A DNA stretch of 6,467 nt, taken from the NCBI GenBank assembly GCA_964617875.1, contig CAZUAI010000146.1, positions 1 through 6,467 of the forward strand. Direction: 5' to 3'. The notes beneath the pieces were generated by a model. That model searched no databases. It saw only the letters and a list, made by a program, of their open reading frames with translations, and had not been told where the DNA came from. The number at the start of each line of letters is the position of its first letter. Positions within the stretch are counted from its first letter, which is position 1. Shown piece after piece: positions 1 through 6,292 of the stretch. Origin of the DNA: CAZMVY01 sp964617875 (GTDB lineage Bacteria > Planctomycetota > Phycisphaerae > UBA1845 > PWPN01). Both the position numbers and the translations under genes were made by a program.

Positions 1-49
1 ATCACCTACCCCAAGACGGCGCCGACCCAAAGCTGGTGAGAAATGCGGG

Positions 50-2290
50 CTAGAGTACGATGGCGAAGACGGCCAGTGTCTCGAGTCGGCTCCATGAGAA
101 CACGACCTGATCGCCTATGGTTTCGTGACTGATTACGGTTCCCGCGGGCATGGCCTCGATGCGGCGGATCGGGCGAGGGAGCCGCAGGCGGATGTCGATG
201 TCGTGAACGGGAATGTTCGGCAGGTCCCTCTGGAAGTTGAGCAGGCTCAGGATGTATCGGCCTCGGTCGGGTTGGTGAAAAAGAGTGGCTTCCACGCAGG
301 CGGGGGCATTCGTTTCGAGGATCGGGTGGCGAAGCATAAAGCGCAGCATCCGGGCAAACGTGCTCTTCAGGCCGTCGACGTTCTCGAGCAGGCTGGCACA
401 GTACATGGCCTGGCCGCGTCCGAAGCGATTGAAGACGACTTCGGGCCGGACCGTCGGAACCCACGGCGGATTGCTGTGAATGGATGAAAACCGGGTCGGA
501 TCGGGGGCCGGCCACGGCAATGTTGTCGTGGCCAAGACCTGAGCGCCCGGACGGGCCGCGACCTCAAAACCGCTGACCCTGGCAAATGCCGGATACCTGG
601 GCGTCCAGTCGCCGAACAGGGCCTGACCGGCGGCGGTGGGGGCGATGTAATGGTCACGGTCGCGCCAGTCCGCTTTGACAAGGGAAACGCCGAAGACATC
701 GCCCAGCATGAAGTCGGGCTGCTGCCTGCCCTGCAAGTCCACAAGCGAGGTTCCGCCGCTCGCGTAAAGGCAGCCGCCGCCCGAAACATAATCCCGGATC
801 CATTGACACTCATCGGGATGCATGTGATGCACGTTGGAAAGAACAAGGATGCGTGGGCCGTGCGGCCGCGATCGCGTTTCAGCCGGTTGCGACGATCCGG
901 CCGCATTGTCATGGATGCCGGTCCATGATCGGCGCGTCGCGACGCCGAACAGCACGTGATTCTCGACAAGACGCCGGACGATCTGCATCGTGGTTTCCGT
1001 GTGTGAGTCCGAGCCGGTCTCGTCAAGGACCGATTTGCCGTTCGCTCGCATGTCGAATTTCGACTCGAGCGAATAATAGACATCGACGTCCCGCACGCGT
1101 TGGCCGCCCAGCAGAGAATAGTAGGGCATCAGCCGGCCGAAGATCCGCCCCATGCGTTCGTGCGCGGCCGGGTTGACGGTTCCGATCGGGTCAATCGCGT
1201 CGATGAACACGAACGCGCCGTGGTCCGCGATGGCCGCCGAGGCCTTCGCTTCCAGCAACTCCTCGGATTTGCGGCCGGTGTGATCCTGGAGGTTCAGCGA
1301 AAAACTCGTCTCATAGCCGTACGGCCGCTTCGGCGTAAGTGATTCGAGGAGCTTGCGGACGAACGATCCCTGCAGGGCGTCGCCGTAGAAATCGCCTTGC
1401 AGGAAATCGTTGTGAGCGACCAGAGGCGTTGCCGCGCCGAGCGTCCAGTTGAGCGGATACGACGAGGCCTGATGTTCCACCGTTGCGTTCGGTTGAAACT
1501 GACGCACGGTGTCCGTGCAGACGGCGGCGAAGTCGGCAAGCCAGCCTTCGCGTTTTCGTTGCAGGGTGACCCACCGCTCATCGAGCCAGTTGACTGTGCG
1601 GGGCATCTCGCCGCCGACCTCCTGCTGCCATCGATGTCGGCATGCGTCGCAATAACAGACCCCGCACCAGAACGTCATGTCGAAGCGGATCCCGTCGAAC
1701 GTATATCGTTGGCAGATCTCTTGAACCCAGGACCGGACGTACTCCCGATAGGGCGAGTTCGGACATACGACGCCGTAACGGCTGTCGGCCCCATAGTGCC
1801 CGCCGTTCGGATGGCGCATGCACCACTCGGGATGCTCGTCGAATGCCCACCGGTCGTGAATGACACTGGTGTACAGGACGACGTGAATCGCGTGCTCACG
1901 GCAGCGTTGCGCCACTTCGGCGACAAGGTCGCGTCCGTGCAGATTGCGGTGCGGCTGGCCGATTCGCGTCGGGTAGTTGAAGAGCCCTGTGTGGGACTGT
2001 GCGTACAGCACAACGGACTGGGCGTGCGATGTGACAAGAGCGTTGACGAACGCATCCGGGTCAAACCTGGACAGGAACGCGCCATCCCAGTCCGGAATAT
2101 GCATGTCGATCACGGCTCGCCGCCAGGTGTTTTCGAACCAGGACCGCTGAGTCCGGCCTGAAACGGGTTGAGTACCCTCGATCCTGTTCGCCTGGCCCCA
2201 TACAACACCGGGCATCGCCGCCGTGACGGCCGCGGCGGATGTGCGGGAAAGGAAATCTCGCCGATTCAAGCGGCGTTGCGGGTCAGCCAT
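50..2290 (-). CDS. Tat-exported glycosidase-like protein (GHL6-type TIM barrel plus beta-galactosidase trimerisation-like domain)
   Basis: The protein has 746 residues and is complete. The frame is open 29 codons further upstream, but the start at 2290 is preferred: GGAGGAA lies 8 nt before that ATG, and the protein then opens with a twin-arginine signal (RRDFL at residues 10-14, an Ala-rich stretch to about 30, likely cleavage near GQA at 32-34). It should therefore be exported folded by the Tat system. Residues about 57-320 read as a glycosidase-superfamily TIM barrel of the hypothetical glycosyl hydrolase 6 / alpha-amylase-like group. The hallmark is DGIRFDMTFW at 199-208; D204 is a candidate catalytic residue by analogy with related barrels. 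A CxxCxCxxC cluster follows at 209-217. Residues about 400-640 resemble the class I amidotransferase-like trimerisation domain of GH42 beta-galactosidases (ILVLSNVHHM at 481-490, then a GGG turn at 504-506). Residues about 665-746 look like a C-terminal beta-sandwich. Substrate and activity are unknown. The family call is from recognition, not a search. The next gene upstream on this strand is 1.7 kb away, so it is probably transcribed alone. Confidence 0.87.
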   Translation of the reverse strand: MADPQRRLNRRDFLSRTSAAAVTAAMPGVVWGQANRIEGTQPVSGRTQRSWFENTWRRAVIDMHIPDWDGAFLSRFDPDAFVNALVTSHAQSVVLYAQSHTGLFNYPTRIGQPHRNLHGRDLVAEVAQRCREHAIHVVLYTSVIHDRWAFDEHPEWCMRHPNGGHYGADSRYGVVCPNSPYREYVRSWVQEICQRYTFDGIRFDMTFWCGVCYCDACRHRWQQEVGGEMPRTVNWLDERWVTLQRKREGWLADFAAVCTDTVRQFQPNATVEHQASSYPLNWTLGAATPLVAHNDFLQGDFYGDALQGSFVRKLLESLTPKRPYGYETSFSLNLQDHTGRKSEELLEAKASAAIADHGAFVFIDAIDPIGTVNPAAHERMGRIFGRLMPYYSLLGGQRVRDVDVYYSLESKFDMRANGKSVLDETGSDSHTETTMQIVRRLVENHVLFGVATRRSWTGIHDNAAGSSQPAETRSRPHGPRILVLSNVHHMHPDECQWIRDYVSGGGCLYASGGTSLVDLQGRQQPDFMLGDVFGVSLVKADWRDRDHYIAPTAAGQALFGDWTPRYPAFARVSGFEVAARPGAQVLATTTLPWPAPDPTRFSSIHSNPPWVPTVRPEVVFNRFGRGQAMYCASLLENVDGLKSTFARMLRFMLRHPILETNAPACVEATLFHQPDRGRYILSLLNFQRDLPNIPVHDIDIRLRLPRPIRRIEAMPAGTVISHETIGDQVVFSWSRLETLAVFAIVL

Positions 2291-2298
2291 CGGACATC

Positions 2299-2305
2299 TT
2301 CCTCC
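2299..2305 (-). promoter_or_regulatory. Shine-Dalgarno fixing the glycosidase-like gene start
   Basis: GGAGGAA on the minus strand ends 8 nt before the ATG at 2290. It separates the Tat-signal start from the in-frame upstream ATG at 2377. Using the upstream codon would add 29 residues ahead of the twin-arginine motif, an unusually long n-region. Confidence 0.75.
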
Positions 2306-2643
2306 GTCGCGGACGTTGGTCGTGCAGCTCGGCGCGGAAGCCGGTCCAGCCCACACCCTGTGCCGGTGCGGCCCCATTGGAAACGCGCTGGAACCGTACG
2401 CCTGTTCCTTCTTCCGCCGGGCGGGCGGCCATAGTAACGGCCGACGGCAGGACGTGCCAACGACGCCTTGCCGCCGTTCCGGTTGCCGATGGCTTGCCAG
2501 TGGGTATACCTCGATGTGTCACCACCGCAAACCCGAGAAGAGACATCGCCGATTCGTGGCTCGCAAGACGGAACAGGCTCTACCGGGCGCAACAAGCCGG
2601 GCGGCGCGGCGGACGGACGGGAGGATCAAAACGTGGACGCAGG
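2306..2643. other. Upstream intergenic stretch, no gene supported
   Basis: Several frames are open here because the DNA is GC-rich. Their translations are Arg/Pro/Gly-rich, show no recognisable domain and lack matched ribosome sites. Apart from the promoter candidate at 2431-2460 I see no gene, RNA or clear terminator. Confidence 0.6.
2431..2460 (-). promoter_or_regulatory. Candidate sigma70-type promoter for the glycosidase-like gene
   Basis: On the minus strand TTGGCA (2455-2460, 5 of 6 to the -35 consensus) is followed after 18 nt by TACTAT (2431-2436, 4 of 6 to the -10 consensus). Transcription would start near 2424 and leave a leader of about 130 nt before the ATG at 2290. It was the only reasonable -35/-10 pair I found in this GC-rich upstream stretch. 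A chance match cannot be excluded. Confidence 0.3.
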
Positions 2644-2903
2644 TCGATTGCGCGAATCGGAGTGATGGCGAAGCCGGAGACGGCAGTCCGGTAGGGCAGG
2701 TCGCCAGACCTGCCTCCTTCGGTGCGGGGAACCAATCCAAACTGACAGAGTGACACCGTGGCATTTCGGCGAACTTCTGCGTATTCCGCGTGTTTCGCGG
2801 TTCGATCGTGTTGGGGGACCGCGGAATACACGAACCACGCGGAAAACGTGCGTGCAGGAACGGCCGTGCAGCCAGATGGACACCCTCATCCCGTCCTTCT
2901 CCC
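2644..2903. repeat. 260-bp intergenic repeat, copy A
   Basis: This segment aligns without gaps to 3221-3480 at a constant offset of 577 bp, with 20 mismatches by hand count (about 92% identity; 14 transitions, 6 transversions). It contains three modules. The first carries a perfect 8-bp stem GGCAGGTC/GACCTGCC with loop GCCA (2695-2714). The second carries a 10-bp inverted repeat GTATTCCGCG/CGCGGAATAC (2781-2790 and 2820-2829). The third is a pyrimidine-rich end (2880-2903). No transposase is present. It looks like a dispersed non-coding repeat; whether it is mobile cannot be told from one window. Confidence 0.9.
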
Positions 2904-2913
2904 GGGGAGTCAG

Positions 2914-3013
2914 GTAGGGCAGGTCGCCAGACCTGCCTTCTTCGGTGCGGGGAACCAACCCAAGCATGCGGCAGGTCTCGCCGGCCTTTCGGCCGGCTTC
3001 GACCGTGCCCTAC
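2914..3013. repeat. About 100-bp MITE-like unit with inverted ends, containing partial repeat copy C
   Basis: The left end GTAGGGCAGGTC (2914-2925) is mirrored by GACCGTGCCCTAC at the right end (3001-3013), an inverted repeat with one extra base. The left half, 2908-2962, is identical over 55 bp to 3262-3316 in repeat copy B and includes the GGCAGGTC-GCCA-GACCTGCC hairpin (2918-2937). The right half carries a perfect 7-bp hairpin GCCGGCC-TTTC-GGCCGGC (2980-2997). Small size, inverted ends and lack of coding capacity suggest a miniature non-autonomous element. I could not identify a target-site duplication. Confidence 0.5.
2980..2997. repeat. Perfect 7-bp GC hairpin
   Basis: GCCGGCC and GGCCGGC flank a TTTC loop. 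The stem is strong enough to pause transcription, but no T-run follows on either strand, so I do not call it an intrinsic terminator. It lies inside the unit bounded by inverted ends. Confidence 0.7.
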
Positions 3014-3081
3014 GCAGGCTGCCCGCGGTCATCGCGGCAAGTGCCGCAGGTGCAACCGCCGCTCTCGTGGCGCGGACGCTT

Positions 3082-3195
3082 GTGGCAGAATCAACTGGCA
3101 GTAAGGACCTCGTCGAGACCCGTTGCCGAAAGTGCGATTACATACTCCGCGGATTGACGGAGCCTCGATGTCCCGAGTGTGGCGAACGCATTTGA
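3082..3195 (+). pseudogene. Small zinc-ribbon reading frame (CxxC...LRGL...CPEC), probable remnant
   Basis: The frame encodes RCRKCDYILRGLTEPRCPEC then GERI and a stop. Two CxxC pairs (codons at 3124/3133 and 3169/3178) could bind one zinc ion. The CxxCxYxLRGLxxxRCPECG pattern is one I recognise from many planctomycete hypothetical proteins, usually near the start of a longer, often membrane-bound, protein. Here the frame stops right after the ribbon. The start is uncertain: GTG at 3082 gives 37 residues and lacks a ribosome site; GTG at 3067 is equally weak; the frame is open back to a GTG at 2758, but that stretch is repeat sequence. A hydrophobic run lies just upstream (about 3016-3084). 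The family consensus normally continues as CPECGxxFD; dropping one base near 3190 would give ERFD, so a frameshift is likely. It is sandwiched between repeat copies, consistent with disruption. It could instead be a functional mini zinc-ribbon protein. Confidence 0.45.
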
Positions 3196-3220
3196 TCGGG
3201 GCTCGGAACGGGGCCGCCGC

Positions 3221-3480
3221 TCGATTCCGCGGATCGGAAGGATGGCGAAGCCGGAGACGGCAGTCAGGTAGGGCAGGTCGCCAGACCTGCCTTCTTCGGT
3301 GCGGGGAACCAACCCACACTGACAGAGTGACACCGTGGCATTTCGGCGGGCTTCTGCGCATTCCGCGTGTTTCGCGGTTCGATTGTGTTGGGGAACCGCG
3401 GAATACGCGAACCACGCGAAAAGCCTGCGTGCAGGAACGGCCATGCAGCCGGATGGTCACCCTCATCCCGTCCTTCTCCC
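3221..3480. repeat. 260-bp intergenic repeat, copy B
   Basis: This is the partner of 2644-2903, ungapped and about 92% identical. It holds the GGCAGGTC-GCCA-GACCTGCC hairpin at 3272-3291. It also has a longer imperfect hairpin with arms 3361-3380 and 3393-3412 around a 12-nt loop, in which CGCGGTTC pairs perfectly with GAACCGCG. Copy B continues smoothly into the full CTCCCT-GCG-AGGGAG hairpin at 3475-3491, whereas copy A is cut off at the same point and joins the partial copy C. Confidence 0.9.
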
Positions 3481-3491
3481 TGCGAGGGAGA
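3458..3491. repeat. Pyrimidine-rich hairpin module, copy 1
   Basis: The 34-nt segment matches 3615-3648 at 30 of 34 positions with no gap. Its end forms TCTCCCT-GCG-AGGGAGA, a perfect 7-bp stem (3475-3491), followed by a G-rich tail. Similar CCCTCA...CTCTCCCTGCGAGGGAGAGGG hairpins are scattered between genes in many high-GC bacteria. The role is unknown; a 3'-end or stabilising hairpin is possible. Confidence 0.75.
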
Positions 3492-3506
3492 GGGGGCCGA
3501 CAAGCT

Positions 3507-3544
3507 GGTGGGCGAACCCGCGGAGTACCGCGGAACCGCCCACC
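3507..3544. repeat. Compound two-tier hairpin
   Basis: The outer stem GGTGGGCG (3507-3514) pairs with CGCCCACC (3537-3544). Inside it CCGCGG (3518-3523) pairs with CCGCGG (3528-3533) around an AGTA loop. The two stems are separated by a symmetric AAC/AAC internal loop. Fourteen base pairs in 38 nt is well beyond chance background. No T-run follows, so a terminator role is unproven. Confidence 0.7.
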
Positions 3545-3614
3545 CTACCTCTCCTGGGACAGGGAGGGGATGGGGAGGGTCGATCCGCTTGGCCGGTCCG
3601 CGGTTGAAATCGGT

Positions 3615-3648
3615 CACCCTCACCCCGGACCTCTCCCTGCGAGGGAGA
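3615..3648. repeat. Pyrimidine-rich hairpin module, copy 2
   Basis: This second copy of the 3458-3491 module has four substitutions. The stem TCTCCCT-GCG-AGGGAGA (3632-3648) is fully conserved although the sequence 5' of it has changed, which suggests the hairpin is the part that matters. Confidence 0.75.
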
Positions 3649-3656
3649 AGGGGGAA

Positions 3657-4007
3657 GAAGGCGTCGTGGGCGTCTGTTCGCGTGATCGGCGTCATCCGCA
3701 AGCGGCGCACCCCAAGACCGCCGCCGTACCGGCAGGGAAGGCCATCATCAACGACAGAACAACGACCTGCCAGACACGCTTCTGCTGATCAGAGCGGCCG
3801 CCGCACGTGGAACCCGCAACGGTGCAACCGGACGATCCATCGCCGGGTGATTGACCACACGGGGGCGCGGGGCTGGCCGATCGCAGGAATGTTGTGCTGC
3901 TGCCCGGCACCGACGGTCGAGCCGACGCCTGGCGCGATCGTCACGCCCAGCCCGGCGGCGGGCCGTACCGCACCGGTCCTGGTCCCCGGTCCGCCGGCGC
4001 CCTCCCA
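3657..4007. other. Intergenic stretch downstream of the chemoreceptor, no gene supported
   Basis: Open frames exist on both strands but none has a recognisable domain plus a credible start. One minus-strand frame ending at 3692 has a hydrophobic C-terminus (VVVLSLMMAFPAGTAAVLGC) that resembles a lipoprotein signal peptide with a VLGC lipobox, yet it stops five codons later and has no good start. It may be a gene remnant. I find no hairpin followed by a T-run that would terminate the chemoreceptor transcript. Confidence 0.55.
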
Positions 4008-6200
4008 TCAGAACTTCGCCAGTTCCTCTTCGCCCGGAGCGGGCGCGACCGCCTTTTCCGCCTGGGGTTCCTCGTCCGGCGCGATCAGGTTCCGGTGGAT
4101 CAGCTTGTCCGCGGGCGAGAGCGATCGCGTCTTCGCGAGCCTGGCCCCGGATCTCGCCGGCGCGGCCGACGACGCCGGTGTGGCTGAAGCGCCGGCCGCC
4201 CGGGCACGCCCCGTGGCAACCCGACCCACCGCCTGTGTCCGGTGCCGCGCGGCGGCACTCCCCTGCACAAGGGCCGTCAGTTCCTGAACCATGCTGTTGA
4301 GCTGCTCGGCCTGCGCGCTGAGTTCCTCGGACGCCGAGGCCGACTCCTCCGCGTTGGCCGCGTTCTGCTGCGTCACCTGATCCATCTGCCCGACCGCCGT
4401 CGTGACCTGCCCGATGCCCTGGGACTGCTCCTGCGTGGCCCCGGCAATCTCGCTGATCAGGGCGCTGACCTTCTGCGCCGACGCCGTGATCTCCTGCAGG
4501 GCCTGGGCCGTTTCGCCCGCGACGGCAACGCCGTTTTCGGCGTTTCTCACGGAGCCCTCGATCAGGGCCGACGTATTCCGGGCCGCCTCGCCGGCCCGCT
4601 GTGCGAGGTTGCGCACCTCCTCCGCCACGACCGCAAAGCCTTTTCCGGCATCGCCGGCGCGGGCCGCTTCGACGGCGGCATTCAGCGCCAGCAGGTTCGT
4701 CTGGAAGGCGATCTCGTCGATCGTTTTGACGATCTTGGCCGTCTGGTCGGCCGACTTCTTGATCTCCTCGATCGCCGCGTTCAGCCGGTTCATCGACTCC
4801 TGACCGTGCCCCACGAGCGCCTTCGCCTCGTCCATCAGCGAATTCGCCTGCTGGGCGTTGCCGGCGTTCTGCCTGGTCATGGAGGACATCTCCTCGAGCG
4901 AGCTGGAGGTCTCCTCGATGGCCGCCGCCTGTTCGCTTGCCCCCTGGGCTAGTGACTGGCTCGCCGCCGAGACCTGCATCGCCGCCGAGTTCGTCTGCTC
5001 CGCCCCGGCGGCCAGCCCCTCGATGATCCGGTTGATCGGTTTCGTGATGCCCCGCGTGATCACTACGCCCAGCGTGATCGACACGACGACGCCAGCCATC
5101 GCCGCGATCAGGTTGAATCCCTTGATGAACGCCGCCTGGGCGACGGCCTCGCTCGTGGTATCGCGACTGGCTTTTGCGTTGATGTCCGTGAGTCTACCGA
5201 GCAATTCGGCAGCCACGCCAAAGGTCCTGGCGTTCAGGACCAGCGCGCGCTCCGTCATCTTCCTGTAGACGGCGTCGGCCTTGAACCCCGACTCGACGAA
5301 CGCGTCGTACTCCCTGCTCAGGCGGAGGTACTGTTCGTCGTCCTTCCTCCAGGCCTCCCAGGCGGAAACGAACTTCTTCCATAGCGCCGCCTCCTCGGTC
5401 GTCTGCGGCAGCGCCTCGTAGACCTTCCACGCCTCGTCCGCACGCTTCCAGGCGGCGGCGATGGCGTCGTAGTACTCCTTCCGCTTGTCCACGTGGATAA
5501 GGCGGCTCAGCAGGGCGTTCTCGGCGCCGTCGATGGCCGTTTGCGCTTCGCGAATGACGGAGAGCGACTGTACGGTGAGGTAGTCCACGCGATCGACCGT
5601 CTCCTGTCGGCCGGCGGCCGCCGGCTGCGTCGTCGCCGAATTGTTCTTGCTCGTATAGAGGTCTACGATCCTGCCCAGGAGTTCGAACGCCGGCGCGAAG
5701 CTCTTGGCGTTCGTGACGAGCGCCTGCTCCGTCATCCTGTCATAGACGGCATTGGCCTTGAAACCGGCCTCCACATATTGGTCGTATTCCCTGCAGAGCT
5801 TGACGTACTCCTGGTGGTCCGCCTTCCAGGCGTTCCACGCCGGGACGAACTTCTCCCAGACCTCCGCCTCCTCGGCCGTTTGCGGCAGCGGCTCGTAGAC
5901 CTTCCACGCCTCATCGATTCGCTTCCATGCGTTCGCGAACGCATTGTACTTCTCCTGCCGGGTTGCCAGATCGATTTCGCGGCAGAGAAGCGCGTTTTCC
6001 GCGCTGTCGATATCGGATTGCGCCGCGTCAATGCGGCCGAGGCTCTCCACGCTCGGCATGCGATTCAGGCCGAGTTCGCCGACCGCCCGGCTCGACTCCA
6101 CCGCGCCCCAGTACCCGATACCGCCCAATCCGAGCGTGATCGCCGCCATCAGGAGGAACGCGCAAATCATCTTGGTTCCCAGCTTCATCGTTCGCAACAT
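4008..6200 (-). CDS. Methyl-accepting chemotaxis protein with a tandemly duplicated helical sensor module
   Basis: The protein is a complete 730-residue transmembrane chemoreceptor. Start 6200 is chosen because GGAGGA ends 5 nt upstream and transmembrane helix 1 then falls at residues 11-32; the frame is open 15 codons further but without this spacing. Residues 33-360 should be periplasmic and consist of two helical modules, 53-183 and 212-342, that resemble the four-helix-bundle MCP sensor family. Transmembrane helix 2 is at about 362-382. Next comes the first helix of a HAMP-like linker (GITKPINRIIEGL, 384-396), but the usual DEIG second half is missing. The signalling domain spans about 400-645, with the highly conserved hairpin tip at 493-530 (EIAFQTNLLALNAAVEAARAG, then GKGFAVVAEEVRNLA). 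Glu/Gln-rich methylation segments are visible at about 423-437 and 613-627. A low-complexity Ala/Arg/Ser/Pro tail follows, ending EEELAKF with no NWETF-type CheR-docking motif. It should control a CheA/CheW complex at the inner membrane; the ligand is unknown. Confidence 0.96.
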   Translation of the reverse strand: MLRTMKLGTKMICAFLLMAAITLGLGGIGYWGAVESSRAVGELGLNRMPSVESLGRIDAAQSDIDSAENALLCREIDLATRQEKYNAFANAWKRIDEAWKVYEPLPQTAEEAEVWEKFVPAWNAWKADHQEYVKLCREYDQYVEAGFKANAVYDRMTEQALVTNAKSFAPAFELLGRIVDLYTSKNNSATTQPAAAGRQETVDRVDYLTVQSLSVIREAQTAIDGAENALLSRLIHVDKRKEYYDAIAAAWKRADEAWKVYEALPQTTEEAALWKKFVSAWEAWRKDDEQYLRLSREYDAFVESGFKADAVYRKMTERALVLNARTFGVAAELLGRLTDINAKASRDTTSEAVAQAAFIKGFNLIAAMAGVVVSITLGVVITRGITKPINRIIEGLAAGAEQTNSAAMQVSAASQSLAQGASEQAAAIEETSSSLEEMSSMTRQNAGNAQQANSLMDEAKALVGHGQESMNRLNAAIEEIKKSADQTAKIVKTIDEIAFQTNLLALNAAVEAARAGDAGKGFAVVAEEVRNLAQRAGEAARNTSALIEGSVRNAENGVAVAGETAQALQEITASAQKVSALISEIAGATQEQSQGIGQVTTAVGQMDQVTQQNAANAEESASASEELSAQAEQLNSMVQELTALVQGSAAARHRTQAVGRVATGRARAAGASATPASSAAPARSGARLAKTRSLSPADKLIHRNLIAPDEEPQAEKAVAPAPGEEELAKF
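5175..5567 (-). repeat. Chemoreceptor sensor module 2 (residues 212-342)
   Basis: This is the second unit of the internal duplication. It aligns without gaps to residues 53-183 at an offset of exactly 159 residues (477 bp). By hand count 79 of 128 residues are identical over 53-180 versus 212-339 (about 62%). The best-kept block is AWKRxDEAWKVYExLPQT. A 21-bp stretch at 5415-5435 is identical to 5892-5912 in module 1. Confidence 0.9.
5652..6044 (-). repeat. Chemoreceptor sensor module 1 (residues 53-183)
   Basis: This is the membrane-proximal first unit of the duplication, immediately after transmembrane helix 1. It shares AENALL, AWKR-DEAWKVYE-LPQT, GFKA-AVY--MTE-A and ELLGR with module 2. 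A linker of about 28 residues (184-211), rich in Ser/Thr/Asn/Ala, joins the two modules. Confidence 0.9.
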
Positions 6201-6205
6201 ATTGA

Positions 6206-6211
6206 TCCTCC
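6206..6211 (-). promoter_or_regulatory. Shine-Dalgarno fixing the chemoreceptor start
   Basis: GGAGGA lies 5 nt before the ATG at 6200. The next in-frame ATG (6188) would sit 17 nt from it, and the upstream ATG at 6245 lies before it, so 6200 is the best start. Confidence 0.75.
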
Positions 6212-6292
6212 GGCAAGAAACGCCCAGCCTGCCCGCGACCGGCACACCCGATCGTCATCTTGTCTGCCCGCGCCTACCGGAAACCGAGGTTC

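Noticed and set aside
367..1083. Minus-strand 238-codon frame inside the glycosidase-like gene
   Set aside because: It overlaps the real gene in another frame and gives an Arg/Ser/Pro-rich translation without motifs.
3014..3104. CRRC pair in the alternative plus frame just before the zinc ribbon
   Set aside because: There is only one CxxC pair, the frame ends at 3104 without a partner pair, and no ribbon motif surrounds it. A chance match is likely.
2758..3195. 145-codon version of the zinc-ribbon frame starting at GTG 2758
   Set aside because: Its first 70 or so codons are the non-coding repeat A and partial copy C. The same repeat in copy B is not followed by this frame, so the long N-terminus is unlikely to be real.
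2644..3656. Possible CRISPR array because of repeated short palindromic units
   Set aside because: The units are few, unequal in size and unevenly spaced, with no uniform spacers and no cas genes.
3123..3788. Plus-strand 221-codon frame across repeat B and the hairpin modules
   Set aside because: It is mostly repeat sequence; the translation is Arg/Gly/Pro-rich and contains no recognisable domain.
3748..4008. Minus-strand 86-codon frame whose ATG overlaps the chemoreceptor stop (TGATG)
   Set aside because: The stop-start overlap looks like translational coupling, but the product is a low-complexity Arg-rich sequence with no domain, and the adjacent stretch looks non-coding.
6209..6224. TGGGCG...TTGCC resembling a sigma54 promoter upstream of the chemoreceptor
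   Set aside because: The GG and GC elements are one base too close for sigma54, which tolerates little spacing change, and the site overlaps the Shine-Dalgarno.
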